This document shows positions 27,901 through 35,964 of a DNA stretch of 40,563 nt, one piece after another. The first letter of the stretch is position 1. Each line of letters begins with the position of its first letter. The DNA comes from a bacterium. GTDB lineage: Bacteria; Planctomycetota; UBA1135; GCA-002686595. The DNA is taken from assembly GCA_024226735.1 (NCBI GenBank), contig JAAELL010000400.1, forward strand, positions 1 to 40,563, given 5' to 3'. The notes under the pieces are model-generated. The model was not told the origin of the DNA, did no database searches, and saw only the letters and a list, made by a program, of their open reading frames with translations. Position numbers and translations under genes: made by a program.

Positions 27901-29249
27901 GAACGAGCGAGAACCTCGCCTCCCAGGAGCCCCCTCTCTCCCTGCGCACCATCTTCCCGTCCCTGCACGTCGATGTCGGCGAGGAGGGCGAGTACACGCT
28001 CACTGCCAAGGCGACCGACAAGGCCGGACGCACGATCCCCGCCGCCCTGCCCAGCACCCTCAGCATCGCGACCGTCGGCCCGCGATTGAAGGAGGTCCAG
28101 TACCGCAAGCAAGGCCAGACGAAGCTCTGGGGGTCGGAGGACAACAAGATCTGGACGGTCACCTTGATGCTCGAGGACGCAAACGGCGTGAACGGCGTCG
28201 AGGGCGCACTGACCTCTGGTTCGATGTCCGAGCCGGTCTCCTTCAGCGGAGCGGACGACGAGTGGGTCGGATCCGTACAGCTCGATCACCGCTGGAGCGG
28301 TGCGGCGGTCGAGCTGCAGCTGAAAATGTGGGACCGCAACGGGCTGTCGGCCACGGACACACGAACGATCGACCTGGTGAGGATCGACCCCGCCCTGCCT
28401 CGCACGATCCGAGCGAGCCTCGCCGCTGGGTCATCCGCGGGTCCGAGCGGCGGGAGCGTGCTGCACCTCGTCGCCGGGAACGCGGGCACCCCCTATAGCT
28501 TCCTCGGCCGCGACCGGAAGGTCGAGGAGGCTGCGTACAGGGACGCCGTCTACCTTTCAAGCGGCTCCCCAGGCAAGTGGGACCTGCCCGGAACGTACAC
28601 GGGCCAGCGCATCCGATTGGAGCCAGGCGCCATTCAGCCGTTCTATCTCGACGAAACCGAGGTGACGGTCGGCGAGTTCCGGCGAGTCGTGCTTGCCGGT
28701 GGTATCAGCGGGTCGCCTCCGGACCTGGACGGCGTCACAGACGATCTCCCCGTGACCGGCATCACCTGGCAACAGGCGGCCGACTACGCGCGCTTCTGCA
28801 GGAAGAGGCTTCCGACTCTCGAAGAGTGGGAGTTCGCGGTGCGCGGTCCGGAGTACCGTCTCTCGTCGGTGCCACAAAGCGCGACCGATCCTGCCGTCAA
28901 CATCAACTCGGACGGTGCGACCAGGGTCCACGAGGGAGCCGACGCGACGCCCGAGGGGATTCGCAACCTGTGCAGCAACGTGGCCGAGTGGACGAGCACG
29001 CTCGGACCTCTTTCGAGAATCGTGCACGGTTCCGCGCCGGACGGCGAAGTTCGGTACTTCGCCGCGGGCGGCAACTGGCACGGGTCCCGCTGCGACTTCT
29101 GGTCGCGGCAGGACTTCGCTGAAGGCGAGACGCGATCCTGGATCGGCTTTCGGTGTGCCCTCGACTGGAGCGATGCCCTGAACGGCGTGGACAACGAGCG
29201 CGAGGGCGAGCTCAGCGTAACCGTGCTCCGGGGCCCGGAGGAAAACTGA
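24909..29249 (+). CDS. Transmembrane Ser/Thr protein kinase with FGE-sulfatase-fold C-terminal domain
   Basis: Protein of 1446 residues from a TTG start with GGAGG 13 bp upstream. Residues 1-195 are an unrecognised cytoplasmic region. The kinase domain (about 203-470) has G-loop LLGEGGFGAVY, VAVKLM lysine, HLDLKPTNVFV catalytic loop (R of HRD is L), IDFGIGG and AAPEVF. Only about 8 residues separate DFG from APE, so the activation segment is very short. A single membrane segment follows (about 478-497, VAAGAIALLLAVLFWF). The outer 740 residues look beta-rich and repetitive. The tip (about 1235-1420) is an FGE-sulfatase/C-type-lectin-fold domain: LDETEVTVGEFRR, LPVTGITWQQAADYARF, RLPTLEEWEFA, AAGGNWHGSRC, IGFRCA. 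The first active-site Cys of true FGE is absent. First gene of the operon. Confidence 0.88.
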   Translation: MKTSGALEQLALAQVRQEIANPNLDESQVEAARAAIRRVLGERALDRSEKELLANVGTSAVFAFRIERAISEGIRACSKNTKSPATGDQAFGTPLSLEVVVAVDGDIHGSVRASIVAERRRSGKTLLITSDEGLQELGQPIRAESTEVSESVPYGAQARAVGGGVLAQELLALMEQLAESAKREGLAIQLSSGERVNTILNGRYELKKLLGEGGFGAVYRAYDRNAKTDVAVKLMKPRRRGAAEGLENFKAEAHRVVKLRHPNIVQWLNLEETESGSFLFVMEFLKGEDLEQLLAREGPLPVRRVQRLMLQMLAALEHAHQRDDDEDDDWEPILHLDLKPTNVFVTKDDRKRDRVKLIDFGIGGYSPEYAAPEVFRVLREPDAPGLDGRADLYSFGIIAYEMLTGRGPFAPPEIDDEDSWAQLHLNAPVRPITGVRGHRELKKFVEQCIDKDRDRRFADTRTAHERLERIADTTGGTVLKVAAGAIALLLAVLFWFRPLEDLDLTIDESALVSNQTLHFGPQRQEFEVAVRNRKLDGAWAIVSDPEDGEPVGGWLVEPIVTTSGQRLRIRAHPDHVNERNDLAYIVLGSLGRQQKSVPLRLWYHAPDSWSMPRDQIGIPLRDSKFAKWLLDAPPDGYTFNPEGQYLEIPIDGPDEVLQDLVVVVQEGTKQERAASRIQGLKGFRFPLDPIGPSSGLADTQLEVRARDRGGNTRGESFRIPVDRRPLFGNVSIPALENDDGSYFAYGDKGFDIAFHPSRPVTIVATLANKDGGHETSFTWSGGPDRLEENLDLGVQVDSTLDLSWDLSAHNLLGGRQEQAETKGERSLVIRYWASDPRFGVQVGDVDLNFDTPQTPIVYLTESTPKLSVVRQVAGKLRISGNLNGTPLAIEQPLLRTTQRILAIPIAGLQPGPNDLNLDGKYILATGSEQEELEGGVFHRQVQLHFDPEPEVLVLALAPTTREFLGRGSDLDDTQVHWTWRQQNVETPLEDLHFSFAGRTSENLASQEPPLSLRTIFPSLHVDVGEEGEYTLTAKATDKAGRTIPAALPSTLSIATVGPRLKEVQYRKQGQTKLWGSEDNKIWTVTLMLEDANGVNGVEGALTSGSMSEPVSFSGADDEWVGSVQLDHRWSGAAVELQLKMWDRNGLSATDTRTIDLVRIDPALPRTIRASLAAGSSAGPSGGSVLHLVAGNAGTPYSFLGRDRKVEEAAYRDAVYLSSGSPGKWDLPGTYTGQRIRLEPGAIQPFYLDETEVTVGEFRRVVLAGGISGSPPDLDGVTDDLPVTGITWQQAADYARFCRKRLPTLEEWEFAVRGPEYRLSSVPQSATDPAVNINSDGATRVHEGADATPEGIRNLCSNVAEWTSTLGPLSRIVHGSAPDGEVRYFAAGGNWHGSRCDFWSRQDFAEGETRSWIGFRCALDWSDALNGVDNEREGELSVTVLRGPEEN

Positions 29250-29266
29250 GAGGACAGGAGATACGA

Positions 29267-30478
29267 ATGAGCCGACCGAATTACGCTGATCCTCGTCCCG
29301 CGCGACGGGCTGTAGCCGCTCGAGAACTGCTGCTCCTGCTCGCTGCCCTCGCACATCTCGGTTGCGCCAGCACGCCAACGCCGGACGTTCACTCGCTTCC
29401 GTTTCGCGTCGCCCTCGCGCCGACGGACGTCGCCCCGTTCGATCTGCCAGAAGAGGATGCGTCGTCGAAGCGGCTCGCGTTCACGCTGGAGCCGAAGGGA
29501 CTGACGGAGCAGATCGCCGAACAGCTCCGCCTGCGGCACTTCGACGAGGTCGTCGAGCTCACCGGCGAAACCGACGACTGGCTCAGCGCCGCACAGAACG
29601 AGCGTGCCGACCTGCTCATGACGTCCCGCGTCGACTACTCTCCGAGCGCACGTCCGAGGATCAACGACCGGTTCTTCCTGAACCTGCCCCTGTTCTTCCT
29701 GGGGGGACCCGCATGCTGGTTCGTCAACGACCGCTCGTACGAGTACGAAGCGCACGTTCGAGTCGAGTTCCATGACGTCCAGCTCAGCTCGACCTGGCCG
29801 GCAGCCCCCGGCTCGGAGCTCGCCACGGTCCAGGATCACGACCGCGTCGCGACCCTCGATTTCCTCGACCGTGCGCGAGGTCCGGTCCCGTACTTCGTGA
29901 GCGTCGTCGTCCCCGCCGGTCTCTTGGCCAAGAGCAGCGATGCCGCCGGAGAGAGCTTGAGCGAGCGCGTCACGGTCCAGCTGGCAGAGAGATTGGCGCT
30001 ACAGATCGAGAAGTGGCACTCGCAGCTCCTCAGCGCGGCGGGGCATTTCCCTTACGACGTCGTCGGTTGGACGGTCGTCGAGACCGACGAAGGGCTGCGG
30101 TTCGAAGGCACGGTCGACGTCCTGCTCGACCTCGGCGCCCAGGTTCTGGGCCCGTGCAAGATCGTGAGCGGCGACGACGAGCTCTGCGAGGTGCAGCCGG
30201 TCGGCGAGAGCCGGGGAACGGTGCAGGGCCGCAACGTCCTCCGCACCACGGTCCGCGCGACCTTCCAAGCGCCCGAAGGGGTGAGCAGCGTGCAGCTAGC
30301 CCTCGAGGACGCAGAGGGTCGCAGGCGAACGTTCACGATCGATTTGAGTGACACCAACGCACGAACGATTGCGCTCACCGCGGGGAGCGAATCCAAAGCC
30401 ATCAACGTACTGAAGACACCGGTCGCCGACACGTTCCGCCCCCGGGGCGCAAGGGCGGTCGCGGAGAGAGCCCCATGA
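29267..30478 (+). CDS. Lipoprotein of the kinase operon
   Basis: Protein of 403 residues, second gene of the operon, 17 bp after the kinase and preceded by AGGAG (29256-29260), which fixes the ATG at 29267. A lipoprotein signal (LLLLLAALAHLGCAST) gives the lipid-bearing Cys near residue 33. The mature part starts with FRVALAPTDVAPFDLPEED and EQIAEQLRLRHFDEVVEL, a pattern seen in lipoproteins that resemble CsgG/LpoB-type envelope proteins, then RADLLMTSRVDYSP and FFLNLPLFFLGGPACWFVND. The last 130 residues are beta-rich (FEGTVDVLLDLGAQV and VRATFQAPEGVSSVQLAL) and may be an Ig-like domain. Function is unknown; the resemblance is at fold-pattern level only. Its stop overlaps the next start (ATGA). 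Confidence 0.75.
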   Translation: MSRPNYADPRPARRAVAARELLLLLAALAHLGCASTPTPDVHSLPFRVALAPTDVAPFDLPEEDASSKRLAFTLEPKGLTEQIAEQLRLRHFDEVVELTGETDDWLSAAQNERADLLMTSRVDYSPSARPRINDRFFLNLPLFFLGGPACWFVNDRSYEYEAHVRVEFHDVQLSSTWPAAPGSELATVQDHDRVATLDFLDRARGPVPYFVSVVVPAGLLAKSSDAAGESLSERVTVQLAERLALQIEKWHSQLLSAAGHFPYDVVGWTVVETDEGLRFEGTVDVLLDLGAQVLGPCKIVSGDDELCEVQPVGESRGTVQGRNVLRTTVRATFQAPEGVSSVQLALEDAEGRRRTFTIDLSDTNARTIALTAGSESKAINVLKTPVADTFRPRGARAVAERAP

Positions 30479-33400
30479 GAATCAACAACCTTGCTCTGTC
30501 CCTGTTCGCGAGCGCCCTGTTCACGGGATGTGGATCCGGAACTGTCGCGATCGTCGACGCGGCCAACGACGACGGGAGCTCGAACGCGCGGCCGGCCATC
30601 AACGACGCGGGATCCTTCGGCAATCGAACCTCGCCTTCCGTTCTGAGGTTCGAGTTGATCGACGCGGACGGAGACGACGTCGACCTGGCCATCCGCCTCC
30701 CAGGCGGTGCTCCGGCGACCCTCGTCGAGGGTGATTTCACCCTTGGGAACGGAAACGTCCGATCCGCGACGACGAAGCTCACCAACCTGAACGCCAGCCC
30801 GTCGGGATCACTTCACTACAAGCTGTGGGACTACGTCGCAGACGGCTTTGCGCCCGACGCCGTGAACAGCGCAACGCTGCGCCTGGTCCCCGACGGCGGG
30901 AACTCTAGGACCGTGACGGTGGTCGTCGGCAACACCGTTCCGAGCATGCACATACTCGAGCACGCGACGGCGATGACCGGCCTCGAGCTCATTCGCTTCG
31001 GCGTCCAAGACACGGACGGTTTCGGGGACGAGGTACGAATCCGCACCGAGTTCCGCGTCACCTCGACCGACCCGATCGGAGACTGGACCCTAGCGCGTCC
31101 CGGCGACCTGAACGCGGGGGACATGACTCCGGAGTACCAGACCGTCGCCCCGACGTCCGTCGATGGAAAGACGATCGCCAACTTCCTGTGGGACACCGCG
31201 CACGACATCGAGGCTGAGTCCGTGAGCGTCGAGCTCCGGTTCACCGTCCAGGAGATACTCCATCCCGATGACTCGCCGAACGAGATCGAGGTGATCGTCG
31301 GCGACACGGACCCGATCTCCGTCGACAACAACTTCGACCCCATCGCGATTATCCAGAGCGACCTGATCGTCGCCAGCTCCGATCGCCGTCACGGGTTCGC
31401 GATCCCATTCGACCTAATCGACGCGGACGAGCACGAATGCCAGGTCGTGATCCAGTGGACCCGTGCAGGCGAAGGCTTCGAGGACCCCGGCAGCACCAAG
31501 CAAGAGCTCGAGGCGCTCCTGGCGGATCCGGTCGCCCGAGCCGCCAAACGCGTGTGCGAGGAGCTGCCCACCTACATCGGCGGCCGCGTCGGGGCGCTCC
31601 CGCCCGATGCAGATCCGAGCCACGAGCTGCACCTACCGGAGCTCCCGACCTCCGCCGCCGCGCTCTACGCGCTCGAGGGAGTGGACCGGCCGCTCGAGCT
31701 CTTGCGCGAGAGGCGCCTGACCGAGCCCCTGCCGTGGGCGGGTGCGCTCGGCGATGCGGTGGCCCTGCTGCCGCTGCGGCACGCGCTCCATCTCGGTACG
31801 GGGAGCGACGGCCTCACCGCCGTCGCCCTCGCCCAGGACGGGGCCGCGTGGGACCTGGTCGAGCTGGACCTGACGACCGGGGTGACGCACGCGATCCTGG
31901 ACGGCCAAGCGGGAACGGCCACCGCGCTCGCGCTGGACGAGAGCAGCGGCGTGGCATTCGTCGGCTCCCTCATGCAGCCCGGCGACGTCGCGGTGTCCCG
32001 CGTGGACCTCCGGGCGATGAGCGCCACGTCGCTGACTGGGAGCGCGTCCGATCCGGCCGGAGTGCGCGGCTTGGCTGCCCTGACGGGGGACATCGTCATC
32101 GGCACGGTCGACGATCGCCTCGTGCGGTTCGAATTCGGCAGCTCGCCCATCGTCAACAACCTGCTGCTCGGCCTTCAGAGTCCCCACGGCGTGACGCTCG
32201 ATCCCTGGAACCGAGAGCGCCTGCTCGTCGCGGAGACGGGTCTCGACCGTATCGTGCGCGTCGACCTCCGCACGCTCACGATGTCCGCCCTTCCGGTCGT
32301 GGACGCGAGCGGCGAGCCCACGGCGGTGCCGTCGCCGCGGAGCCTCGCGGTCGAAGCGGGCGCGCGGCTGCTCGTCGTCGCCGGCGACGACCTCGTGGCG
32401 GTGCCGTTCGGCCATACCGTCGAGCTCGTCGGCTCCGAAGGTGCCGACCCGATCCTCGACACGGTGTTCGACGACGTGGACCCCCAGGCTCAGGTCGCGA
32501 CTGGCGCCGATCATCTGATCCTGCTCTCCCGCTCGTCCGTGCCCGGCGGTCCGATCGCCGCTGGCGGCGTTCGGTCCCGATTGCATCTCGCCGCCGATCT
32601 TCCGCTGGCCCCGGACGGAGACCGACACCGCAGGTCCCTGGTCGAGGTTCAAGAGAGCCTGCCCTCCCAGCCGCCAGTCGGGACCCTGTGGCGGGTGCCC
32701 TTGGGTGGCAGCTCCTTCTTTCCAACCGACGCCGACGGCGTGCGCAGTACGTTCGTCTGGGACACGCGCGTCGCTCCCCTCGGCGGAGACTATCTGCTGC
32801 GCGTCACGCCATTCGACGAAGAAGTGGGCCTGGCTTCGACGTTCGTGACTGGACTGAGTCTCGCAGGCGGCCTCGAAGAGAGCGACTTCGCTGGCCCCGC
32901 CCCTTCGGCCATTGGCGCGGTCGACGTCGACCACGACGGAGACGCCGACGTCCGGGTAGGAGGGACTGACGGTGTAGGAGTGATCCGCGTCGAGGGGCCT
33001 GGCGAGCTTGCGAGCACGAGCGTGACGGTCGGAGACTCCTTCGTCGCGGGCGGAACCTTCGCAGATCTCAACGGCGACGGACTCCTCGACATTGCCAAGG
33101 CAGATCCAGACGTCGCTCAGCTCTGGATCGCGATCCAAACCACACCAGGCGTGTATGCGCCCTCGATCAGCACACCTCTGACCGCAATCAGCGACCTCGT
33201 GCAGCCCGTCGACTGGAACCGTGACGGGCGTACCGATTTCTTGGCTCGCCAGGGAAACCAGATCGTGTTCCTCGAGAACGACAACCTGGCTTTCTCCACC
33301 GCCGACACGGGGATCTCGAGCTTCCGTCCGGTTGGCGTGGCGGATTTCGACCGAGACGAGGCATGGGACCTCGCTGTGCTCGACGGATGCACGCTGGACA

Positions 33401-34962
33401 TCTTACTCGGGGGGACGGGCTACACTTCCGGCTTCGGAGCACCGTACGACTTGGCGCACTGCACCTTCGGTGTGCGTCTGATCGAGGTGGCGGACTTGGA
33501 CCGGGACGGGCTCGCCGACGTGGTCTGCGCCGAGGAAGAACGACGCTTGCATCCTTTCTTCAACGATGGGAGCTCCTTCGTCGCCCCCGAGGTCTTGGAC
33601 TACCCCGGGCAGATTCCGTTTATCGACAGCGTCGTCGTCGGGGATCTTGATCGAAACGGACTCGCGGACCTGTCGGTCACGGCATGCACCCAGGGCGACA
33701 CGTCGGCGTACGCTGCGTACCTCCAGACCAGCGACCGCCGGTTCGTGCGCGACCCCCTGGGTCCTTTGGACGCGAACCTCGCGGGTGCGACTCGATGTGC
33801 GAACGCAGACATCACCGGAGATGGCGCCCTCAGCTTGTTCGTAAGGGGCTTTGATGAGTCGCGGATGTACCTCCCCGATCCCGAGGGCGGCTTCGAGCCG
33901 TCCGAGACCACGGTGCTCCTGCAGGGGACTGGCAGTCGCCCGCGCGGGCTCGAAGTCCTGGACGCGAACGGAGACGTGAATCTCGACCTGATCACGATCG
34001 ACACGGACAGCGACGAGGTGGTCCTCTTCCGCCAAGAGGGGCTCGGATTCTTCGTCACGGATCCAGACGAGCGCCTCTCGTTCGGGCCGGAGCTTGGCAG
34101 CCCAGATGACTTGGTCAGCGCAGACTTGGATGGAGACGGAGCCCCCAACGTCGTCGTCCTGCATCGATCGACCGAGAAACTGTCCTTCTGGTCGTTGGAG
34201 AACGCAGCGTTCGAGTTCCTCTTCGATCTGTCCGGGGTGAATGAAGGCGCCGCCGATCTACTCTTGGCCGACATCGACGGCGATCAGCGCTTGGACGTCC
34301 TGCTGGAAGCTGATGACATGATCATGCTCTACCTCCAGGAGGACACGGGGGTCGGCGGTCCGCTCGAATTCAGGACGACCCCCCTGGCGGTGGACACGGG
34401 CATGTCCCAGGTGCTCGGCATCCATGCAGTCGACCTGGATGCCGACGGAGACGTGGATCTGATTGGCAGCGCGCTCTTCTCGTCCAATGTCTTCTACCAG
34501 GTCGGCTCGGACGAGAACGGCCCCCTGTTCGGGGATGGCGTCCCCCTGCCCGGAGGCGTCCGAGACTGGAAAGACCTGGACGGAGACCGCGACCTGGACC
34601 TAGTCTGCTCGGGCATCGAATCGATCTCGGTCGTCGAGCAGTTGACTCCGCAGGACTTCGATTCGACGACGTACTGCTTCTTCAACCTCTTCCCAGGCAG
34701 CGTCCAATTCGACGACGTCGATCGGGACGGTCTCATGGACCTTGTCGCTGGTGTAGGTGGCCCCCAGGTGTTCAGCGGCTATATCGTCATGCGACAGGTC
34801 GTGGCCGGGCACTTCGCCCTGACCGAGCGCTTAGCACCGGGCGGAGCGACCAGTCTCTCCGGCAGCGGAGGCGGTCGCCTCGTCGACCTGGATGGCGACG
34901 GAGACCGCGATTTCGCCACTCTGACGGGCGACGGCGCGGTCATCGTCTGGGGAGGGCATTGA
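30475..34962 (+). CDS. Very large FG-GAP/VCBS-repeat lipoprotein of the kinase operon
   Basis: Protein of 1495 residues with a lipoprotein signal (LSLFASALFTGCGSG, Cys at 19). The first 430 residues hold two or three acidic beta-sandwich-like segments, two beginning FELIDADGDDVDL and FDLIDADEHECQV. Residues about 440-660 look like a beta-propeller (LVELDLTTG, VSRVDLRAMS, IVRVDLRTLT, each ending a blade). From about 809 to the end there are about fourteen FG-GAP/VCBS units with calcium-type loops such as DVDHDGDADV, DLNGDGLLDI, DWNRDGRTDF, DLDRDGLADV, DLDGDGAPNV, DVDRDGLMDL and DLDGDGDRDF, enough for two seven-bladed propellers. It is probably anchored outside the cell membrane and binds protein or glycan ligands. 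ATGA overlap with the previous gene means coupled translation. Confidence 0.88.
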   Translation: MRINNLALSLFASALFTGCGSGTVAIVDAANDDGSSNARPAINDAGSFGNRTSPSVLRFELIDADGDDVDLAIRLPGGAPATLVEGDFTLGNGNVRSATTKLTNLNASPSGSLHYKLWDYVADGFAPDAVNSATLRLVPDGGNSRTVTVVVGNTVPSMHILEHATAMTGLELIRFGVQDTDGFGDEVRIRTEFRVTSTDPIGDWTLARPGDLNAGDMTPEYQTVAPTSVDGKTIANFLWDTAHDIEAESVSVELRFTVQEILHPDDSPNEIEVIVGDTDPISVDNNFDPIAIIQSDLIVASSDRRHGFAIPFDLIDADEHECQVVIQWTRAGEGFEDPGSTKQELEALLADPVARAAKRVCEELPTYIGGRVGALPPDADPSHELHLPELPTSAAALYALEGVDRPLELLRERRLTEPLPWAGALGDAVALLPLRHALHLGTGSDGLTAVALAQDGAAWDLVELDLTTGVTHAILDGQAGTATALALDESSGVAFVGSLMQPGDVAVSRVDLRAMSATSLTGSASDPAGVRGLAALTGDIVIGTVDDRLVRFEFGSSPIVNNLLLGLQSPHGVTLDPWNRERLLVAETGLDRIVRVDLRTLTMSALPVVDASGEPTAVPSPRSLAVEAGARLLVVAGDDLVAVPFGHTVELVGSEGADPILDTVFDDVDPQAQVATGADHLILLSRSSVPGGPIAAGGVRSRLHLAADLPLAPDGDRHRRSLVEVQESLPSQPPVGTLWRVPLGGSSFFPTDADGVRSTFVWDTRVAPLGGDYLLRVTPFDEEVGLASTFVTGLSLAGGLEESDFAGPAPSAIGAVDVDHDGDADVRVGGTDGVGVIRVEGPGELASTSVTVGDSFVAGGTFADLNGDGLLDIAKADPDVAQLWIAIQTTPGVYAPSISTPLTAISDLVQPVDWNRDGRTDFLARQGNQIVFLENDNLAFSTADTGISSFRPVGVADFDRDEAWDLAVLDGCTLDILLGGTGYTSGFGAPYDLAHCTFGVRLIEVADLDRDGLADVVCAEEERRLHPFFNDGSSFVAPEVLDYPGQIPFIDSVVVGDLDRNGLADLSVTACTQGDTSAYAAYLQTSDRRFVRDPLGPLDANLAGATRCANADITGDGALSLFVRGFDESRMYLPDPEGGFEPSETTVLLQGTGSRPRGLEVLDANGDVNLDLITIDTDSDEVVLFRQEGLGFFVTDPDERLSFGPELGSPDDLVSADLDGDGAPNVVVLHRSTEKLSFWSLENAAFEFLFDLSGVNEGAADLLLADIDGDQRLDVLLEADDMIMLYLQEDTGVGGPLEFRTTPLAVDTGMSQVLGIHAVDLDADGDVDLIGSALFSSNVFYQVGSDENGPLFGDGVPLPGGVRDWKDLDGDRDLDLVCSGIESISVVEQLTPQDFDSTTYCFFNLFPGSVQFDDVDRDGLMDLVAGVGGPQVFSGYIVMRQVVAGHFALTERLAPGGATSLSGSGGGRLVDLDGDGDRDFATLTGDGAVIVWGGH

Positions 34963-34964
34963 GC

Positions 34965-34992
34965 TTGACCTCCTTCGCACCGGGCCAATACT
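34965..34992 (+). promoter_or_regulatory. Possible internal promoter of the TIR-FHA gene
   Basis: TTGACC (34965-34970), 16 bases, AATACT (34987-34992). The start codon GTG follows at 35002, so a transcript from here would start within a few bases of the codon and be almost leaderless. No ribosome site precedes the GTG, which fits. Confidence 0.35.
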
Positions 34993-35001
34993 GAGCTCGT
35001 C

Positions 35002-35913
35002 GTGAAAGACTTCTTCGTCAGCTACACAGCGGCCGACCGCGAGTGGGCAGAGTGGATTGCGTGGCAGCTGGAGTCGGAGGGCTACGAGGTCGTGATCCAG
35101 GCCTGGGATTTCCAGGCCGGACAAAACTTCGTGCTCAACATGGACGCCGCTCTGCGCGCGACCGAGCGGCTGATTGCCGTCCTGTCCGCTGCCTATCAGG
35201 ATTCGGTGTTCGCAGGCGATGAGTGGAGCGCCGTGATGGGCACCCACGACCGCACGCGCATCGTGCCCGTCCGGATCGAGGAGTTCCAGCCCACGGGCCT
35301 CCTGTCCGCTGTCAGCTACATCGACCTGGTCGGATCCGACCCGGCAGCCGCCCGGGTGTCCCTGCTGCGCGGCGTGCAGGAGGGTCGGAAGAAGCCCGAC
35401 CGGGAGCCGCGATTCCCCGGCCACAGCAGAGATTCGGGCGAGGTGGCCCGGGAGCCTGTCTTCCCTGGAGAGGTCGCGGAGAGGCCGTGGCGTCTCAGTC
35501 CGCTCCTCATCCACGGCCTGAACCACGCGACCGACATCGGCGCTGATCCCATTACGTTGGGATGGGATCCGAACAATGCGGTGCAGCTCCACGAAGTATA
35601 CGTGACGGTCTCGGGTCAACACTGCAAGGTTTGGCTCCGAGATGATGTTCCGGTCGTGAGGGACCTGAACTCCACCAACGGAACCCTGGTGGACGGGGAG
35701 CCGATCGACTCCGTCACGCCCCTGAAGTCCGGGGACGTGCTCGAGCTCGGTCCGGGCGGTCCACGATTCGTCGTGACGGGTACGACTGCGCGCCGCGAGA
35801 CGGTCCCAGTTTCGCGACTCAAGACGACAAGAGGGGGATCGAGGGCACGGACCTCGCGGATTCCGCTCTGGAGGTGGCTATTCGGTTCGACTCGTCCAGG
35901 AGATCGGGACTAG
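35002..35913 (+). CDS. TIR-FHA protein
   Basis: Protein of 303 residues, GTG start, no signal peptide, so cytoplasmic. Residues 2-130 are a bacterial-type TIR domain: DFFVSYTAADREWAEWIAWQ, then LESEGYEVVIQAWDFQAGQN (Glu of the catalytic helix region present), TERLIAVLSAAYQDSVF and VPVRIEEF, VSYIDLVG at the end. Such TIR domains often cleave NAD+ or make cyclic-ADP-ribose signals in defence. After a Pro/Arg-rich linker, residues about 175-260 form an FHA domain: ITLGWDPNNAVQL, VTVSGQHCKVWL, VVRDLNSTNGTLVDGEPI and LKSGDVLELGPGG. The N of STNGT is kept, but the usual Arg of I-G-R is W-D and the S-R-x-H is S-G-Q-H, so classic phosphothreonine binding is in doubt. Last gene of the kinase operon, 39 bp after the FG-GAP gene. 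An N-terminal TIR with C-terminal FHA beside a kinase suggests phospho-controlled activation; this is inference. Confidence 0.85.
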   Translation: MKDFFVSYTAADREWAEWIAWQLESEGYEVVIQAWDFQAGQNFVLNMDAALRATERLIAVLSAAYQDSVFAGDEWSAVMGTHDRTRIVPVRIEEFQPTGLLSAVSYIDLVGSDPAAARVSLLRGVQEGRKKPDREPRFPGHSRDSGEVAREPVFPGEVAERPWRLSPLLIHGLNHATDIGADPITLGWDPNNAVQLHEVYVTVSGQHCKVWLRDDVPVVRDLNSTNGTLVDGEPIDSVTPLKSGDVLELGPGGPRFVVTGTTARRETVPVSRLKTTRGGSRARTSRIPLWRWLFGSTRPGDRD

Positions 35914-35964
35914 GCGGCCGAGAGATGGCGCAAAGTCGTGCGTCCCTCGAGTTGATATCGATCC

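Noticed and set aside
26652..28289. Minus-strand 545-residue frame inside the kinase gene
   Set aside because: Shadow frame; the plus frame continues to a conserved FGE-sulfatase-fold domain.
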